From an uncultured Alphaproteobacteria bacterium (lineage in GTDB: Bacteria > Pseudomonadota > Alphaproteobacteria > Bin95), in NCBI GenBank assembly GCA_937891825.1, contig CALAHN010000148.1, positions 1 to 33,533 on the forward strand: 33,533 bases of DNA, in the 5' to 3' direction. Position 1 is the first letter of the stretch. Each line of letters begins with the position of its first letter. The notes under the pieces are model-generated. The model was not told where the DNA came from and did no database searches. It was given only the letters and a program-made list of their open reading frames with translations. Below are positions 23,759 to 32,143 of this stretch, in pieces. The translations under genes were made by a program, and so were the position numbers.

Positions 23759-24700
23759 CTATTCGGCCGTGGCCGCCGCTGCTTTCGCGGCTGCCGCCGC
23801 TTTCGCCAACTGCGCCTCGCGCCGAGCGATGTAGAAGGTCGAGGCGAAGATCACGAGGCCGCCGGTGATCGTCCAGAAGGTCGGCAGTTCGGCGAAGATC
23901 AGGAACGCCATCGCCGCGGAGATCGGCAGGCGGGCGAAATCGAACGGCAGCACCACCGACACATCGGCCGACCGGAACGCCCGGGTGATGCAGAGATGCC
24001 CAAGCGTGCCCGCCAGCGCCAGACAGGCGAGCCAGAAGAAGCCTTCCAGGCTAGGCCACGTCCAGAAGAACAGGGCCGGGATGAGGGAGAGCGGCGTCAG
24101 CAGCAGCACCAGATATGTTACGATCGCTTCCGGCTCCTCTGTCCGGGTCAGGGATTTCAGGACGAGCTTGTTGATCGCCGCGATGACGGCGTTCGCCAGC
24201 GCCAGCAGCACGCCAAGCTCCAACGTCGAAAGCCCGGCGAACCCGCCGTTGTCGCCAAGCACGACGATCATCGCGCCCAGGAAGCCGATGATGACGGCGG
24301 TCCAGCGGCGAAGTCGCACCTTCTCGCCCAGCACAAGGGCGGCGCCGATGGTCGCGAAGATCGGCGCACTGAAGGAAAGCGCCGTCGCCTGGGCGATCGG
24401 GATCAACGTGACCGCCCAGAACCCGGTCGTCATGCCGAACAGGCCAAGCACGGAGCGCAGGCACAGCATGCCAAGCCGCTTGGTGCGCAAGGCGCCCAGG
24501 CCGGCGCTCATCAGCCATGGCAGCATCCAGACCAGCGCGATCGCGTTCCGGAAGAAGACGATCACCGTCGGGTGAAGCTCGAAGCTCGCCTGGCGGATGA
24601 AGATCGCCATGCCGGAGAAGAAAAATGCCGCGAGCAGCGCGTAGACAGTGGCGCGGAGGATCGGCGGCAGCTTGTCGATCAGTACGGTCGCGCGGGTCAT
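23759..24700 (-). CDS. EamA/DMT-superfamily permease (second of a coupled minus-strand pair)
   Basis: The 313-residue protein has about ten transmembrane segments in two EamA repeats, including IAQATALSFSAPIFATIGAA and GEKVRLRRWTAVIIGFLGAM in the first and VSVVLPFDFARLPISAAMAF in the second. The C-terminus ends in an Ala/Lys-rich cytoplasmic tail. Its start overlaps the stop of the upstream permease by ATGA (24697-24700). Substrate unknown. It resembles its partner in the PFDFAR/PLDFARFP region, so the pair arose by duplication. Confidence 0.88.
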   Translation of the reverse strand: MTRATVLIDKLPPILRATVYALLAAFFFSGMAIFIRQASFELHPTVIVFFRNAIALVWMLPWLMSAGLGALRTKRLGMLCLRSVLGLFGMTTGFWAVTLIPIAQATALSFSAPIFATIGAALVLGEKVRLRRWTAVIIGFLGAMIVVLGDNGGFAGLSTLELGVLLALANAVIAAINKLVLKSLTRTEEPEAIVTYLVLLLTPLSLIPALFFWTWPSLEGFFWLACLALAGTLGHLCITRAFRSADVSVVLPFDFARLPISAAMAFLIFAELPTFWTITGGLVIFASTFYIARREAQLAKAAAAAKAAAATAE

Positions 24701-25833
24701 GCCAGCCGGCTCGTGCGGCGCCGGGGCCGCACCCCGGCCAGGCCGTCGGCCGTGGCGGTCGCGTAAAGGTAACTCGGCCCCGGCCCCCAGTGCCCGCCGA
24801 CGTCGCTAAGGCGCGACCTGAATGGCCCTGGCCCGGCATAGGCGGAAATGTCCAGACTTTCCGCCAGGCTCGGCGCCGAATCGGCGGGCGCCGCGGCGAG
24901 GATCGGCGTTGAAAGCGCGGATGTGGCGGCCTGCGCTTTTACTTCGGCGCGCCGGACTTGCGCCTCGCGGTGCGAGATATAAACGCCGGCCGCGAACACA
25001 ATGAAGGCGCCGAGCGCCGTCCACGGGCTCAACACCTCGTTCAGCAGCAGATATGCCCCGACAGCGCTGATGGGAAAGCGCGCGAAGTCCAGGGGCTGCA
25101 GCGCCGACACCTCCTGCATCGAGAAAGCGCGGACGTGCAGGCTATGGGCCGCCATCGCAAGCACGCCCAGCATCGCCATCCAGAACCAGCCTTCAAGCGT
25201 CGGATTTTCCCAGACAAACAACATCGGAACAAACGCGATCAGCGACATGGCGACCGCCTGATAGACCAGGATCGTGTCGACATGCTCGACGGACGTCAGC
25301 CGCCGGATCACGATGAGCGTCGCGCCCCAGGTCGCGGAGGAGAGCAACACCAGATAGACGGCGGAATTGATTTCCTGAAATCCCGGCCGCACCACAAGCG
25401 CCGCGCCCAGGATGCCGATGCCGATAGCAGTCCACCGCCTGAGCCGCATCTTCTCGCCAAGCAGCAGGGCCGCCAGCAGCGTCGCCCAGATCGGGCCGGT
25501 GAAGCCGATCGCTGTAAGATCCGTGATCGCCATCAACGGCACGGCGTAGAACCAGGCCATCATCGAGGCGCCGTTCAGCGCGCCGCGCAGCGTCAGCATG
25601 CCCGGATTGCGCGGGATCAAGGCCCTGGGACCGGTCCGGATCAGCACCAGCGGCAGGAATATCCCGAGGGCGATGAAGTTTCGGAAGAACGCGATCTGAA
25701 AGGGGTGCAGACCGGTTTCAGCGGCGAGCTTCACAAAGATCGAATTGAACGCAAAAAAGCAGGCCGCGCCCAACATGAAGAGGGACGCTGCGACCGGGCG
25801 GATTTCGCGCGAGTGGGGAACGGGCACAGCCAT
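24697..25833 (-). CDS. EamA/DMT-superfamily permease (first of a coupled minus-strand pair)
   Basis: The 378-residue protein has two EamA repeats (MAITDLTAIGFTGPIWATLL, GEKMRLRRWTAIGIGILGAA, then ALQPLDFARFPISAVGAYLL). A C-terminal extension of about 90 residues follows the last membrane segment. It is low in hydrophobicity and rich in Ala, Pro and Gly, which is unusual for the family. The ATG lies 132 nt from the divergent acetoacetyl-CoA synthetase start. The gene overlaps its downstream partner by 4 nt. Substrate unknown. Confidence 0.88.
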   Translation of the reverse strand: MAVPVPHSREIRPVAASLFMLGAACFFAFNSIFVKLAAETGLHPFQIAFFRNFIALGIFLPLVLIRTGPRALIPRNPGMLTLRGALNGASMMAWFYAVPLMAITDLTAIGFTGPIWATLLAALLLGEKMRLRRWTAIGIGILGAALVVRPGFQEINSAVYLVLLSSATWGATLIVIRRLTSVEHVDTILVYQAVAMSLIAFVPMLFVWENPTLEGWFWMAMLGVLAMAAHSLHVRAFSMQEVSALQPLDFARFPISAVGAYLLLNEVLSPWTALGAFIVFAAGVYISHREAQVRRAEVKAQAATSALSTPILAAAPADSAPSLAESLDISAYAGPGPFRSRLSDVGGHWGPGPSYLYATATADGLAGVRPRRRTSRLA

Positions 25834-25965
25834 TGTTTCCGACGCAGAATAGCGGAGGCCGCGCGGGACGCCACAGCGTTTTGTGCGCCGCCGCTATGCG
25901 ACCAGCGCGGGCCTGCGGTAGGATCGCCAGCGCCGCCCCTGACGCCCTGGAAGGATATGATTTCG

Positions 25966-27921
25966 ATGTCGAGCCCGATGTGGACCCCGCCGCCCGCCCG
26001 CGTCGCGGCGAGCAATATGCGCGCCTTCATGGCATGGCAGGCGGCGGAGCGCGGACGCGCATTCCCGGACTACCGCGCGCTGCACGCTTGGTCGGTCGCG
26101 GACCTGGAGGGTTTCTGGTCGGATTTCTGGGACTGGTCGGGCGTCATCGCGGAAACCAAGGGCGCGCGTATCCTCATTGACGGCGACAAGATGCCGGGCG
26201 CGCGCTTCTTCCCCGACGCCAAGCTGAACTTCGCCGAAAACCTGCTCCGCCATTGCGGCCCCGGCCCCGCGATCATGTTCCGCCGGGAAGACGGCCTTGA
26301 GCGCATCATGTCCGGCGACGAACTCAAGGCGTTAGTCGCGCGGATCGCCAAGGCGCTGCTCGCCATGGGGATTGAGCCTGGCGACCGGGTCGCGGGCTTT
26401 CTTCCGAATATCCCGGAGGCCATCGCCTGCATGGCGGGCGCGGCCAGCATCGGCGCCGTCTGGACGTCCTGCTCGCCGGACTTCGGCGTTCAGGGCGTGC
26501 TCGACCGGTTCGGGCAAATCGCGCCGAAGGTCATGATTTCGGTCGATGGATATGTTTATGCCGGCAAGCGCCTGGATATCCGCGATAAAGTGAGCGCCGT
26601 CGCCGACGGGCTGCCGGGCCTCGAAAAATTGGTGATCGTGCCGTTCCTCCAGGATACGCCCGACCTTGCCGATATGCCCGGAGCGATCGCGCTGGAAGAC
26701 TGGCTCGCCCCCCACGCCGCCGGTCCGATCCCGTTCAAGCGGCTACCCTTCGATCACCCGCTCTATATCCTCTATTCGTCGGGCACGACCGGCGCGCCGA
26801 AATGCATCATCCACCGGGCGGGAGGCATTCTGCTTCAACACCTTAAAGAGTATTCTCTGCATGCGGACATCAAGCCCGGCGACCGGCATTTCTATTTCAC
26901 GACCCTCGGGTGGATGATGTGGAACTGGCTGGTCAGCGGCCTGACGGTCGGCGCGACATTGATGCTCTATGACGGCTCGCCCTTCCATCCCGACGGCAAT
27001 GTGCTTTGGGATTATGCGGATGAAAGAAAGTTCAATATTTTCGGGACTTCCGCGAAATTCATCGAAGGTTGCCTGAAGGGCGGGATCGATCCTCAGACGA
27101 CACATGATCTTTCGGAATTAAAAATAATTCTCTCAACCGGTTCGGTGCTGGTTCCTGAAGGATTCGATTATGTTTACGCCCATGTGAAGCAGGATGTGGC
27201 GCTCGCCTCGATTTCCGGCGGCACGGACCTCTGCGCCTGCTTCGTCGCGGGCGAGCCGACGGCGCCAGTCTACCGGGGCGAGATCCAGGCCCCGGCGCTA
27301 GCCATGGACGTCGCCACGCTGCGCGATGACGGGACGCGGTCCGCCGTCGGCGAAAAGGGCGAGCTCTGCTGCATGCGGCCGTTCCCCTCGATGCCGCTCG
27401 GCTTCTGGGCCGACCCCGACGGCGCCAAATATTTCGACGCCTACTATTCGACATATCCGAACGTCTGGCGGCATGGCGACTATGCGGCCTTCACGCCCCA
27501 TGGCGGCATGATCATCTACGGCCGGTCCGATGCGACCCTCAACCCAGGGGGCGTCCGCATCGGCACGGCGGAGATCTATCGCCAGGTGGAACAGCTTGAG
27601 GAAGTCGTCGAGAGCATTGTCATCGGCCAGGAATTCGACGGCGACACGCGGGTCGTGCTCTTCGTCAAGCTCCGGCCGGGCCTGACCCTGGACGACGACC
27701 TGGTCCAACGCTTGCGCCGCCGCATCCGCGATCACGCTTCGCCGCGCCACATTCCGGCGAAGGTGCTGCAGGTCGCTGATATTCCACGCACGCGATCCGG
27801 CAAGATCGTCGAACTGGCGGTCCGCGATATCGTCCACGGCCGCCCGATCAAGAACAGGGAAGCGCTCGACAATCCCCAGGCGCTGGAGCACTTCCGCGAC
27901 CGACCGGAGCTCGCTGGCTGA
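25966..27921 (+). CDS. aacS: Acetoacetyl-CoA synthetase
   Basis: The 651-residue ANL-superfamily ligase has PDAKLNFAENLLR at about residue 83, the adenylate loop YSSGTTGAPK at 270-279, the hinge segment GRSDATLNPGGVRIGTAEIY, and the catalytic lysine Lys613 in TRSGKIVELAVRDI. The C-terminal ligase domain and length match acetoacetate-CoA ligases, which convert acetoacetate, ATP and CoA into acetoacetyl-CoA for ketone-body or PHB use. ATG 25966 is preferred, with GGAAGGA 10 nt upstream; ATG 25957 and 25978 are alternatives. It is monocistronic by spacing. Confidence 0.92.
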   Translation: MSSPMWTPPPARVAASNMRAFMAWQAAERGRAFPDYRALHAWSVADLEGFWSDFWDWSGVIAETKGARILIDGDKMPGARFFPDAKLNFAENLLRHCGPGPAIMFRREDGLERIMSGDELKALVARIAKALLAMGIEPGDRVAGFLPNIPEAIACMAGAASIGAVWTSCSPDFGVQGVLDRFGQIAPKVMISVDGYVYAGKRLDIRDKVSAVADGLPGLEKLVIVPFLQDTPDLADMPGAIALEDWLAPHAAGPIPFKRLPFDHPLYILYSSGTTGAPKCIIHRAGGILLQHLKEYSLHADIKPGDRHFYFTTLGWMMWNWLVSGLTVGATLMLYDGSPFHPDGNVLWDYADERKFNIFGTSAKFIEGCLKGGIDPQTTHDLSELKIILSTGSVLVPEGFDYVYAHVKQDVALASISGGTDLCACFVAGEPTAPVYRGEIQAPALAMDVATLRDDGTRSAVGEKGELCCMRPFPSMPLGFWADPDGAKYFDAYYSTYPNVWRHGDYAAFTPHGGMIIYGRSDATLNPGGVRIGTAEIYRQVEQLEEVVESIVIGQEFDGDTRVVLFVKLRPGLTLDDDLVQRLRRRIRDHASPRHIPAKVLQVADIPRTRSGKIVELAVRDIVHGRPIKNREALDNPQALEHFRDRPELAG

Positions 27922-28054
27922 GCGCTGCGCCTCGCCCAGCGGCAGGATCGCGCCTATGCGGCGCTGCCCCGGCTTGCGTCATTCTTTCCGCGTTCGGCCC
28001 GTTCGATTGCTGTAGGATGCGGCCGATGTTCCCGCCCGCCCAGAGTGCCGCCCC

Positions 28055-28975
28055 ATGAAGCCGCCACAACCGTCCGGCCGCGTCGAAGGCGCCACGGTCA
28101 TGGGCATCATGCTGATGCTGTCGGCGATCGCGCTCTTTACCTGCCTCAATGGCACGGTGAAATGGCTGACCCAAACCCATGACCCCTTGATGGTCGCCTG
28201 GGCGCGGAATGCCGGCGCCCTGGCTTTCATGCTGGCGGCGTTCCTGCCGAAGCATGGGCTGAAGCTGCTGCGCCCGAACATGCCCGCCGCCCAGGTGGCG
28301 CGCGGGATTTATCTGCTCGGGTCGACCTTGCTGTATTTCTTCGGCCTCTCCTATCTCGACATGGCGTCGGGCGCGGCGATCCAGTTGACCGGCCCCTTGA
28401 TGGTGACGGCGCTTTCGGTGCCGCTCCTGGGGGAAAAGGTCGGCTGGCGCCGGGCGCTCGCCGTCGGCGTCGGGTTTGCGGGCGCGATGATCATCATCCG
28501 GCCCGGGATCGATATGCGCTGGGCGGCGCTCTTGTTCGTCGCGAGCGCCTTTTGTTCGACCTTCTATCAGATCACGACCCGCCATCTCGCGAGCTATGAC
28601 AGCGCGGCGACGGCGGCGACGGTCGCCGCGGCCGTCGGCCTGGTCGCGCTGACGCCGATCGTGCCGTTTTTCTGGGAGACGCCCGAGGATTCGCTGACGG
28701 TCGCCCTGTTCCTCGGGCTTGGCGTGTTCGCCGGGTTCGGGCATTTCCTGCTGACCAGCGCCTATCGCTATGCCGGGGCGTCGACGCTTGCGCCTTTCAG
28801 TTATGCCCATCTGCTTGGCGCGGCGGTCGTGGGGTTCATTCTGTTCGGCGACTTCCCTGATCTCTGGACCTGGGTCGGCGCCGCAATCATCGTCGCGGCC
28901 GGATTGTACGTGGCGCATCGGGAAAGAATGGCCGGGCGCGCGAAGGCCGTTCCCGCGGCGCACAAAAGGCACTAA
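28055..28975 (+). CDS. EamA/DMT-superfamily permease (fifth in the window)
   Basis: The 306-residue protein has two EamA repeats with about ten transmembrane segments, including MASGAAIQLTGPLMVTALSV and GEKVGWRRALAVGVGFAGAM in the first and GASTLAPFSYAHLLGAAVVG in the second. It resembles the permease at 9711 in its APFSY region. Substrate unknown. The stop lies 10 nt before the N-formylglutamate amidohydrolase family gene, so the two may be co-transcribed. No clear Shine-Dalgarno precedes the ATG. Confidence 0.88.
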   Translation: MKPPQPSGRVEGATVMGIMLMLSAIALFTCLNGTVKWLTQTHDPLMVAWARNAGALAFMLAAFLPKHGLKLLRPNMPAAQVARGIYLLGSTLLYFFGLSYLDMASGAAIQLTGPLMVTALSVPLLGEKVGWRRALAVGVGFAGAMIIIRPGIDMRWAALLFVASAFCSTFYQITTRHLASYDSAATAATVAAAVGLVALTPIVPFFWETPEDSLTVALFLGLGVFAGFGHFLLTSAYRYAGASTLAPFSYAHLLGAAVVGFILFGDFPDLWTWVGAAIIVAAGLYVAHRERMAGRAKAVPAAHKRH

Positions 28976-28985
28976 CCTTGTTTCC

Positions 28986-29897
28986 ATGACGATGTATGCC
29001 AGCTTGCCAGAACGCAGCGACGCCCGCCGGGTCGTGATCGACGTCGAGAGCGCTTGCTCCGTGCTTGGGGGCGACACGCAGCGGACGGCGATGGTCGTGG
29101 CCTCGCCCCATTCCGGCGATCGCTACCCGATCGATCTGCTGGCCGCGAGCAAACTCGACGCCGCCGCTCTCCGCCGGTCGGAGGACGCCCATGTGGATGT
29201 GCTGTTCGGCGGGGCTGTCGATATCGGCGCGCCGCTCCTGCATGCGCATTTCCCGCGCGCTTATGTCGACGTCAACCGGGAAGCCTACGAACTCGATCCC
29301 TTGATGTTCGACGCGCCATTGCCGCCCTATGCCAAGACGCGCAGTCCAAGGGTCGCGGCCGGCTTGGGCTCGATTCCCCGCGTCGTCGCCGCCGGCGTGG
29401 AAATCTACGACCGGCGCCTCAGCTTCGCGGAAGCCGCGGCCCGGCTGGAGCATTGCTACCGGCCCTATCACACGGCGCTCCGCCGGCTCGTGAAAGGCAC
29501 GCGGTCGACCTTCGGCGTCTGCCTGCTGGTCGATGCGCACTCCATGCCCTCCGCCGGGTTGAGCTGCAGGGACGACCCGTCCTTCGGTCAGATCGATTTC
29601 GTGCTGGGCGACAATCATGGCCACGCGGCCGACCGGATCTATCTGGACGCCGCCAAGACCTGGCTCGAGGGGCGGGGCTACGCCGTCGCGGTCAACGATC
29701 CCTATCCCGGCGGCTTTGTCACCAAGACCTATGGCGCGCCATCGGACGGCGTGCACGCGCTGCAAATCGAGGTCAATCGCGCGCTTTACATGGATGAAAT
29801 GACCTATGCCCGCGTCCCGTATTTCGAGACGCTGCGTCAGGACATGACGGATCTCCTGGGGCATCTGGCGAAAAGCATTCCGGCAAACGCCGCCTGA
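28986..29897 (+). CDS. N-formylglutamate amidohydrolase family protein
   Basis: The 303-residue protein has the FGase pattern: MVVASPHSGDRYP with HSG at residues 42-44, RSEDAHVDVLFGGA, YVDVNREAYELDP, LLVDAHSMPS (DAHSMPS at 183-189), and NDPYPGGFVTKTYG with a final ALQIEVNRALYM. Members hydrolyse N-formyl-L-glutamate in histidine degradation, though many act on other N-acyl amino acids. No hut genes are nearby, so the physiological substrate is open. It lies 10 nt after an EamA permease. Confidence 0.9.
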   Translation: MTMYASLPERSDARRVVIDVESACSVLGGDTQRTAMVVASPHSGDRYPIDLLAASKLDAAALRRSEDAHVDVLFGGAVDIGAPLLHAHFPRAYVDVNREAYELDPLMFDAPLPPYAKTRSPRVAAGLGSIPRVVAAGVEIYDRRLSFAEAAARLEHCYRPYHTALRRLVKGTRSTFGVCLLVDAHSMPSAGLSCRDDPSFGQIDFVLGDNHGHAADRIYLDAAKTWLEGRGYAVAVNDPYPGGFVTKTYGAPSDGVHALQIEVNRALYMDEMTYARVPYFETLRQDMTDLLGHLAKSIPANAA

Positions 29898-29966
29898 ACG
29901 GCGACCTCCCGGTCAGCCGGACAGGCCATGCGCTCCCGCTTTTCTCGAGCGTCCCGAACTTTGGGC

Positions 29967-29996
29967 AAAAAAAGGGGCCGCGTTTGCACGCGGCCC
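29967..29996 (-). terminator. Rho-independent terminator of the sRNA
   Basis: On the minus strand an 8-bp perfect stem GGGCCGCG/CGCGGCCC (29996-29989 and 29982-29975) with loop TGCAAA is followed by C and seven T residues (29973-29967). It may also end regB-regA read-through. Confidence 0.85.
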
Positions 29997-30049
29997 AAGT
30001 TCAGGGAGGAAACGCCCAAGATGGGCACGAAACGGCGAACCGTTCCGTC
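29967..30049 (-). ncRNA. ar8/MmgR-type small RNA candidate
   Basis: Read on the minus strand, an ~83-nt transcript is predicted with three stem-loops. A 9-bp stem with a TTCG loop at 30048-30027 (one G-U pair) is followed directly by GCCCA-TCT-TGGGC at 30026-30014. The unpaired motif TTTCCTCCCT (30012-30003) comes next, then a terminator hairpin GGGCCGCG/CGCGGCCC (29996-29975) plus T7. The CCTCCC core is anti-Shine-Dalgarno-like. TTTCCTCCCT is, as I recall, the conserved core of the alphaproteobacterial ar8 family (MmgR in Sinorhizobium, which limits PHB). A promoter is present. Family assignment is from memory, not a search. Confidence 0.72.
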
Positions 30050-30054
30050 CTCTT

Positions 30055-30083
30055 TATATGATATGGTGCAGCGCAAAAATCAA
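30055..30083 (-). promoter_or_regulatory. Promoter of the sRNA
   Basis: On the minus strand, -35 TTGATT (30083-30078, preceded by C as in many alphaproteobacterial promoters) and -10 CATATA (30060-30055) are separated by 17 nt. Transcription would start near 30049, just before the first stem-loop. Confidence 0.55.
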
Positions 30084-30171
30084 GAGGCTTTTTCCGCCGA
30101 TCCAGAATAAATTTCAGTGAAATCAGGCGCGTAAAATGCTGCGGCGCAAAATGCCGCAGGTCCGGACCGCA

Positions 30172-30729
30172 TTATTCCCTTGGCGCGTGCTTCGCCAGGA
30201 TGCGTTGCAGCGTGCGCCGGTGCATGCGGAGTCGCCGGGCAGTTTCCGAAACATTGCGGTCGCATTGCTCGTAAACCCGTTGAATATGCTCCCAGCGGAC
30301 GCGGTCGGCGGACATCGGCATGTCGGGCGGCGGCGGCGAGCCGTCTTCGGACGCGAGCAAGGCGGCTTCGATCTGATCGGCGTCCGCCGGCTTCGGCAGA
30401 TAGTCGATCGCGCCAGCCTTCACCGCGGCGACGGCCGTCGCGATATTGCCATAGCCGGTCAGGATGATCGCGCGGACGTCCGGCCGCTCCGCCTGGAGGG
30501 CTGCGACGACGTCGAGGCCGCTGCCGTCGCCAAGGCGCAGGTCGACCACCGCATACGCTGGTTTCAGATGCGCCATTTGCAGGCCCTGGGCGGCGCTTTC
30601 GGCCGTGTGCACTTCATAGCCGCGTCGTTCCATGGCGCGGGCCAGCCGTTTCAGAAACGGCAGATCGTCCTCGACGATCAGGAGCGTCTTCCCCGGTTCC
30701 GGCGTGACGCCATTATTATCGATCGACAT
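30172..30729 (-). CDS. regA: Redox response regulator RegA/ActR
   Basis: The 185-residue protein has a receiver domain with acidic pocket ED/D (residues 20-22) in TLLIVEDDLPFLKRL, phosphoacceptor Asp63 in VVDLRLGDGS, TGYGNIATAV with the switch Thr, and Lys113 in YLPKPADADQ. A Pro-rich linker precedes a Fis-type helix-turn-helix, NVSETARRLRMHRRTLQRIL. The size, the linker and Asp63 match RegA/PrrA/ActR, which control photosynthesis, respiration, nitrogen and carbon fixation genes by redox. It overlaps regB by 14 nt, with GGGGAG as its ribosome-binding site inside regB. Confidence 0.95.
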   Translation of the reverse strand: MSIDNNGVTPEPGKTLLIVEDDLPFLKRLARAMERRGYEVHTAESAAQGLQMAHLKPAYAVVDLRLGDGSGLDVVAALQAERPDVRAIILTGYGNIATAVAAVKAGAIDYLPKPADADQIEAALLASEDGSPPPPDMPMSADRVRWEHIQRVYEQCDRNVSETARRLRMHRRTLQRILAKHAPRE

Positions 30730-32044
30730 TGCTCTCTAACTCCCCGCCCTGAACTTCCAGCGCCGATCGCGTCCAGGACGCGACGACTTCGGCGCCGGCG
30801 CCGGACCGATTGGCGAATGTAAGCCGTGCGCCAGTATTCTCCAACAAGGTCCGCGCGATAAACAGACCCAGGCCCATATGGCCGCTTTGATTGCGCCGTG
30901 TCGAGATATAAGGCTCGCCGATCCGCTGCAGCGTGTCGATCGGAAACCCCGGCCCGTCGTCGACGACGGTAATGCTGACATTCCGGGCGCTCCACGCGAC
31001 GGTGACAGTCACGCGCGTAGCCGCAAATTGCAAGGCGTTGGACAGAATATTGACCAGGCCGTTGACCAGTTCCGGGGTGCGCGCGATCCGGGGCTCCGCG
31101 CCGGCGTCGCCGGAAACCGGGCGGCGCAGCACTTGGAATTCGACATTCGCCTGCTCCCGTCCGAGGGCGATGTCCTCGATCAGGGCGGAAATGGCGATCG
31201 GGTAGAACCGCACGCCGGAATCGTCGCTGGGGCGGGCGGCCAGTTCCGCCAGGATCGCCCGGCAGCGCTCCGCCTGGGAGACCAGCAGGGCCGCGTCCTC
31301 CGCTGCTTCCGTATCCGGCGGCAGGTCGCGGGAAAGCTCCTTCGCGACGAGCGAGATGGTCGCGAGCGGCGTCCCAAGCTCATGGGCGGCGGCGGCGGCG
31401 AGCGCGCCGACGGCCGAGACCTGCTGCTCCCGTCGAAGCGTCGCCTCCACGGCCGCAAGGGCGTTCTGCATGCGCCGCTGCTCCGCCGCGACCCGCCCGA
31501 CATAGCCCGCCACAAAGACGATCCCGATGATCGTCGCGGCCCAACTCGCGAGGGCATAGACCGGCGGCATCGCCGGCGCGGGGCCCGGCAGCGGCATGTG
31601 CGCCAGCGCCAGGAGCGTGACGAGCGCAGCAACGAAGAGGCCGAGCAGCACGGTCTGCCGGCCGGGCAGCAATGAGGCCGAGACCGTCACCGGGGCCAGA
31701 ATCAGCACCGCGAAGGGATTGAACAGGCCGCCCGTCATGCCCAGCAGGAAGGTCAGTTGCGCCGCATCGAACCCCAGCAGGAACATGGCTTCCGGCTGCT
31801 GCATGTGCCGGGCGCCCGCATAGCGCGACCGCAGCAGCAGGTTGAGCAGGGCCGAAGCCGCGATCGCCGTCAGGCAAGCAGCGAGCGGGGTGCGGTATTC
31901 GAAGCCGAAATGCACCACCAGCACCGTGGCGAGTTGTCCGCAGATGCCGATCCAGCGGATCGCGATCAGCGTCGCGGCGCGGATATGGCGCGGGCTGCCG
32001 CCGGGCGTGTCCCCGAAGATATCGAGCTTGAAGGTATCGAGCAT
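30716..32044 (-). CDS. regB: Redox sensor histidine kinase RegB/ActS
   Basis: The 442-residue kinase has six predicted transmembrane segments, then HisKA with H221 in AHELGTPLATISLVAKEL, and an HATPase_c domain (VNILSNALQFA, VDDGPGFP, GLGLFIARTLLE). The quinone-binding GGLFNPF motif is at 105-111, and Cys261 in QAERCRAILAEL sits 40 residues after the H-box His, where R. capsulatus RegB has redox-active Cys265. It phosphorylates RegA when the quinone pool is reduced. It lies 99 nt downstream of a lipoprotein gene on the same strand. Confidence 0.95.
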   Translation of the reverse strand: MLDTFKLDIFGDTPGGSPRHIRAATLIAIRWIGICGQLATVLVVHFGFEYRTPLAACLTAIAASALLNLLLRSRYAGARHMQQPEAMFLLGFDAAQLTFLLGMTGGLFNPFAVLILAPVTVSASLLPGRQTVLLGLFVAALVTLLALAHMPLPGPAPAMPPVYALASWAATIIGIVFVAGYVGRVAAEQRRMQNALAAVEATLRREQQVSAVGALAAAAAHELGTPLATISLVAKELSRDLPPDTEAAEDAALLVSQAERCRAILAELAARPSDDSGVRFYPIAISALIEDIALGREQANVEFQVLRRPVSGDAGAEPRIARTPELVNGLVNILSNALQFAATRVTVTVAWSARNVSITVVDDGPGFPIDTLQRIGEPYISTRRNQSGHMGLGLFIARTLLENTGARLTFANRSGAGAEVVASWTRSALEVQGGELESNVDR

Positions 32045-32143
32045 GGCATGTGTCCCAAGCCGCAGTCAGCCTCGGCATCGGCGGCTATCAGACAGGGCGC
32101 TGCGCCTTGAGGGAAGGGCGCGGCGGCCGAATTCGCGCAATCG

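Noticed and set aside
24958-25965. N-terminal extension of about 330 codons in frame with acetoacetyl-CoA synthetase
   Set aside because: It is antisense to the permease gene and lacks family similarity; ligase homology begins at the 25966 start.
30021-30110. Small plus-strand ORF (29 codons, with AGGGAGGA just upstream) between the FGase-like and regA genes
   Set aside because: Its apparent ribosome-binding site is the exact complement of the sRNA motif TTTCCTCCCT, and the ORF lies across the sRNA hairpins and promoter. The RNA structure explains the sequence better, and the peptide has no recognisable family.
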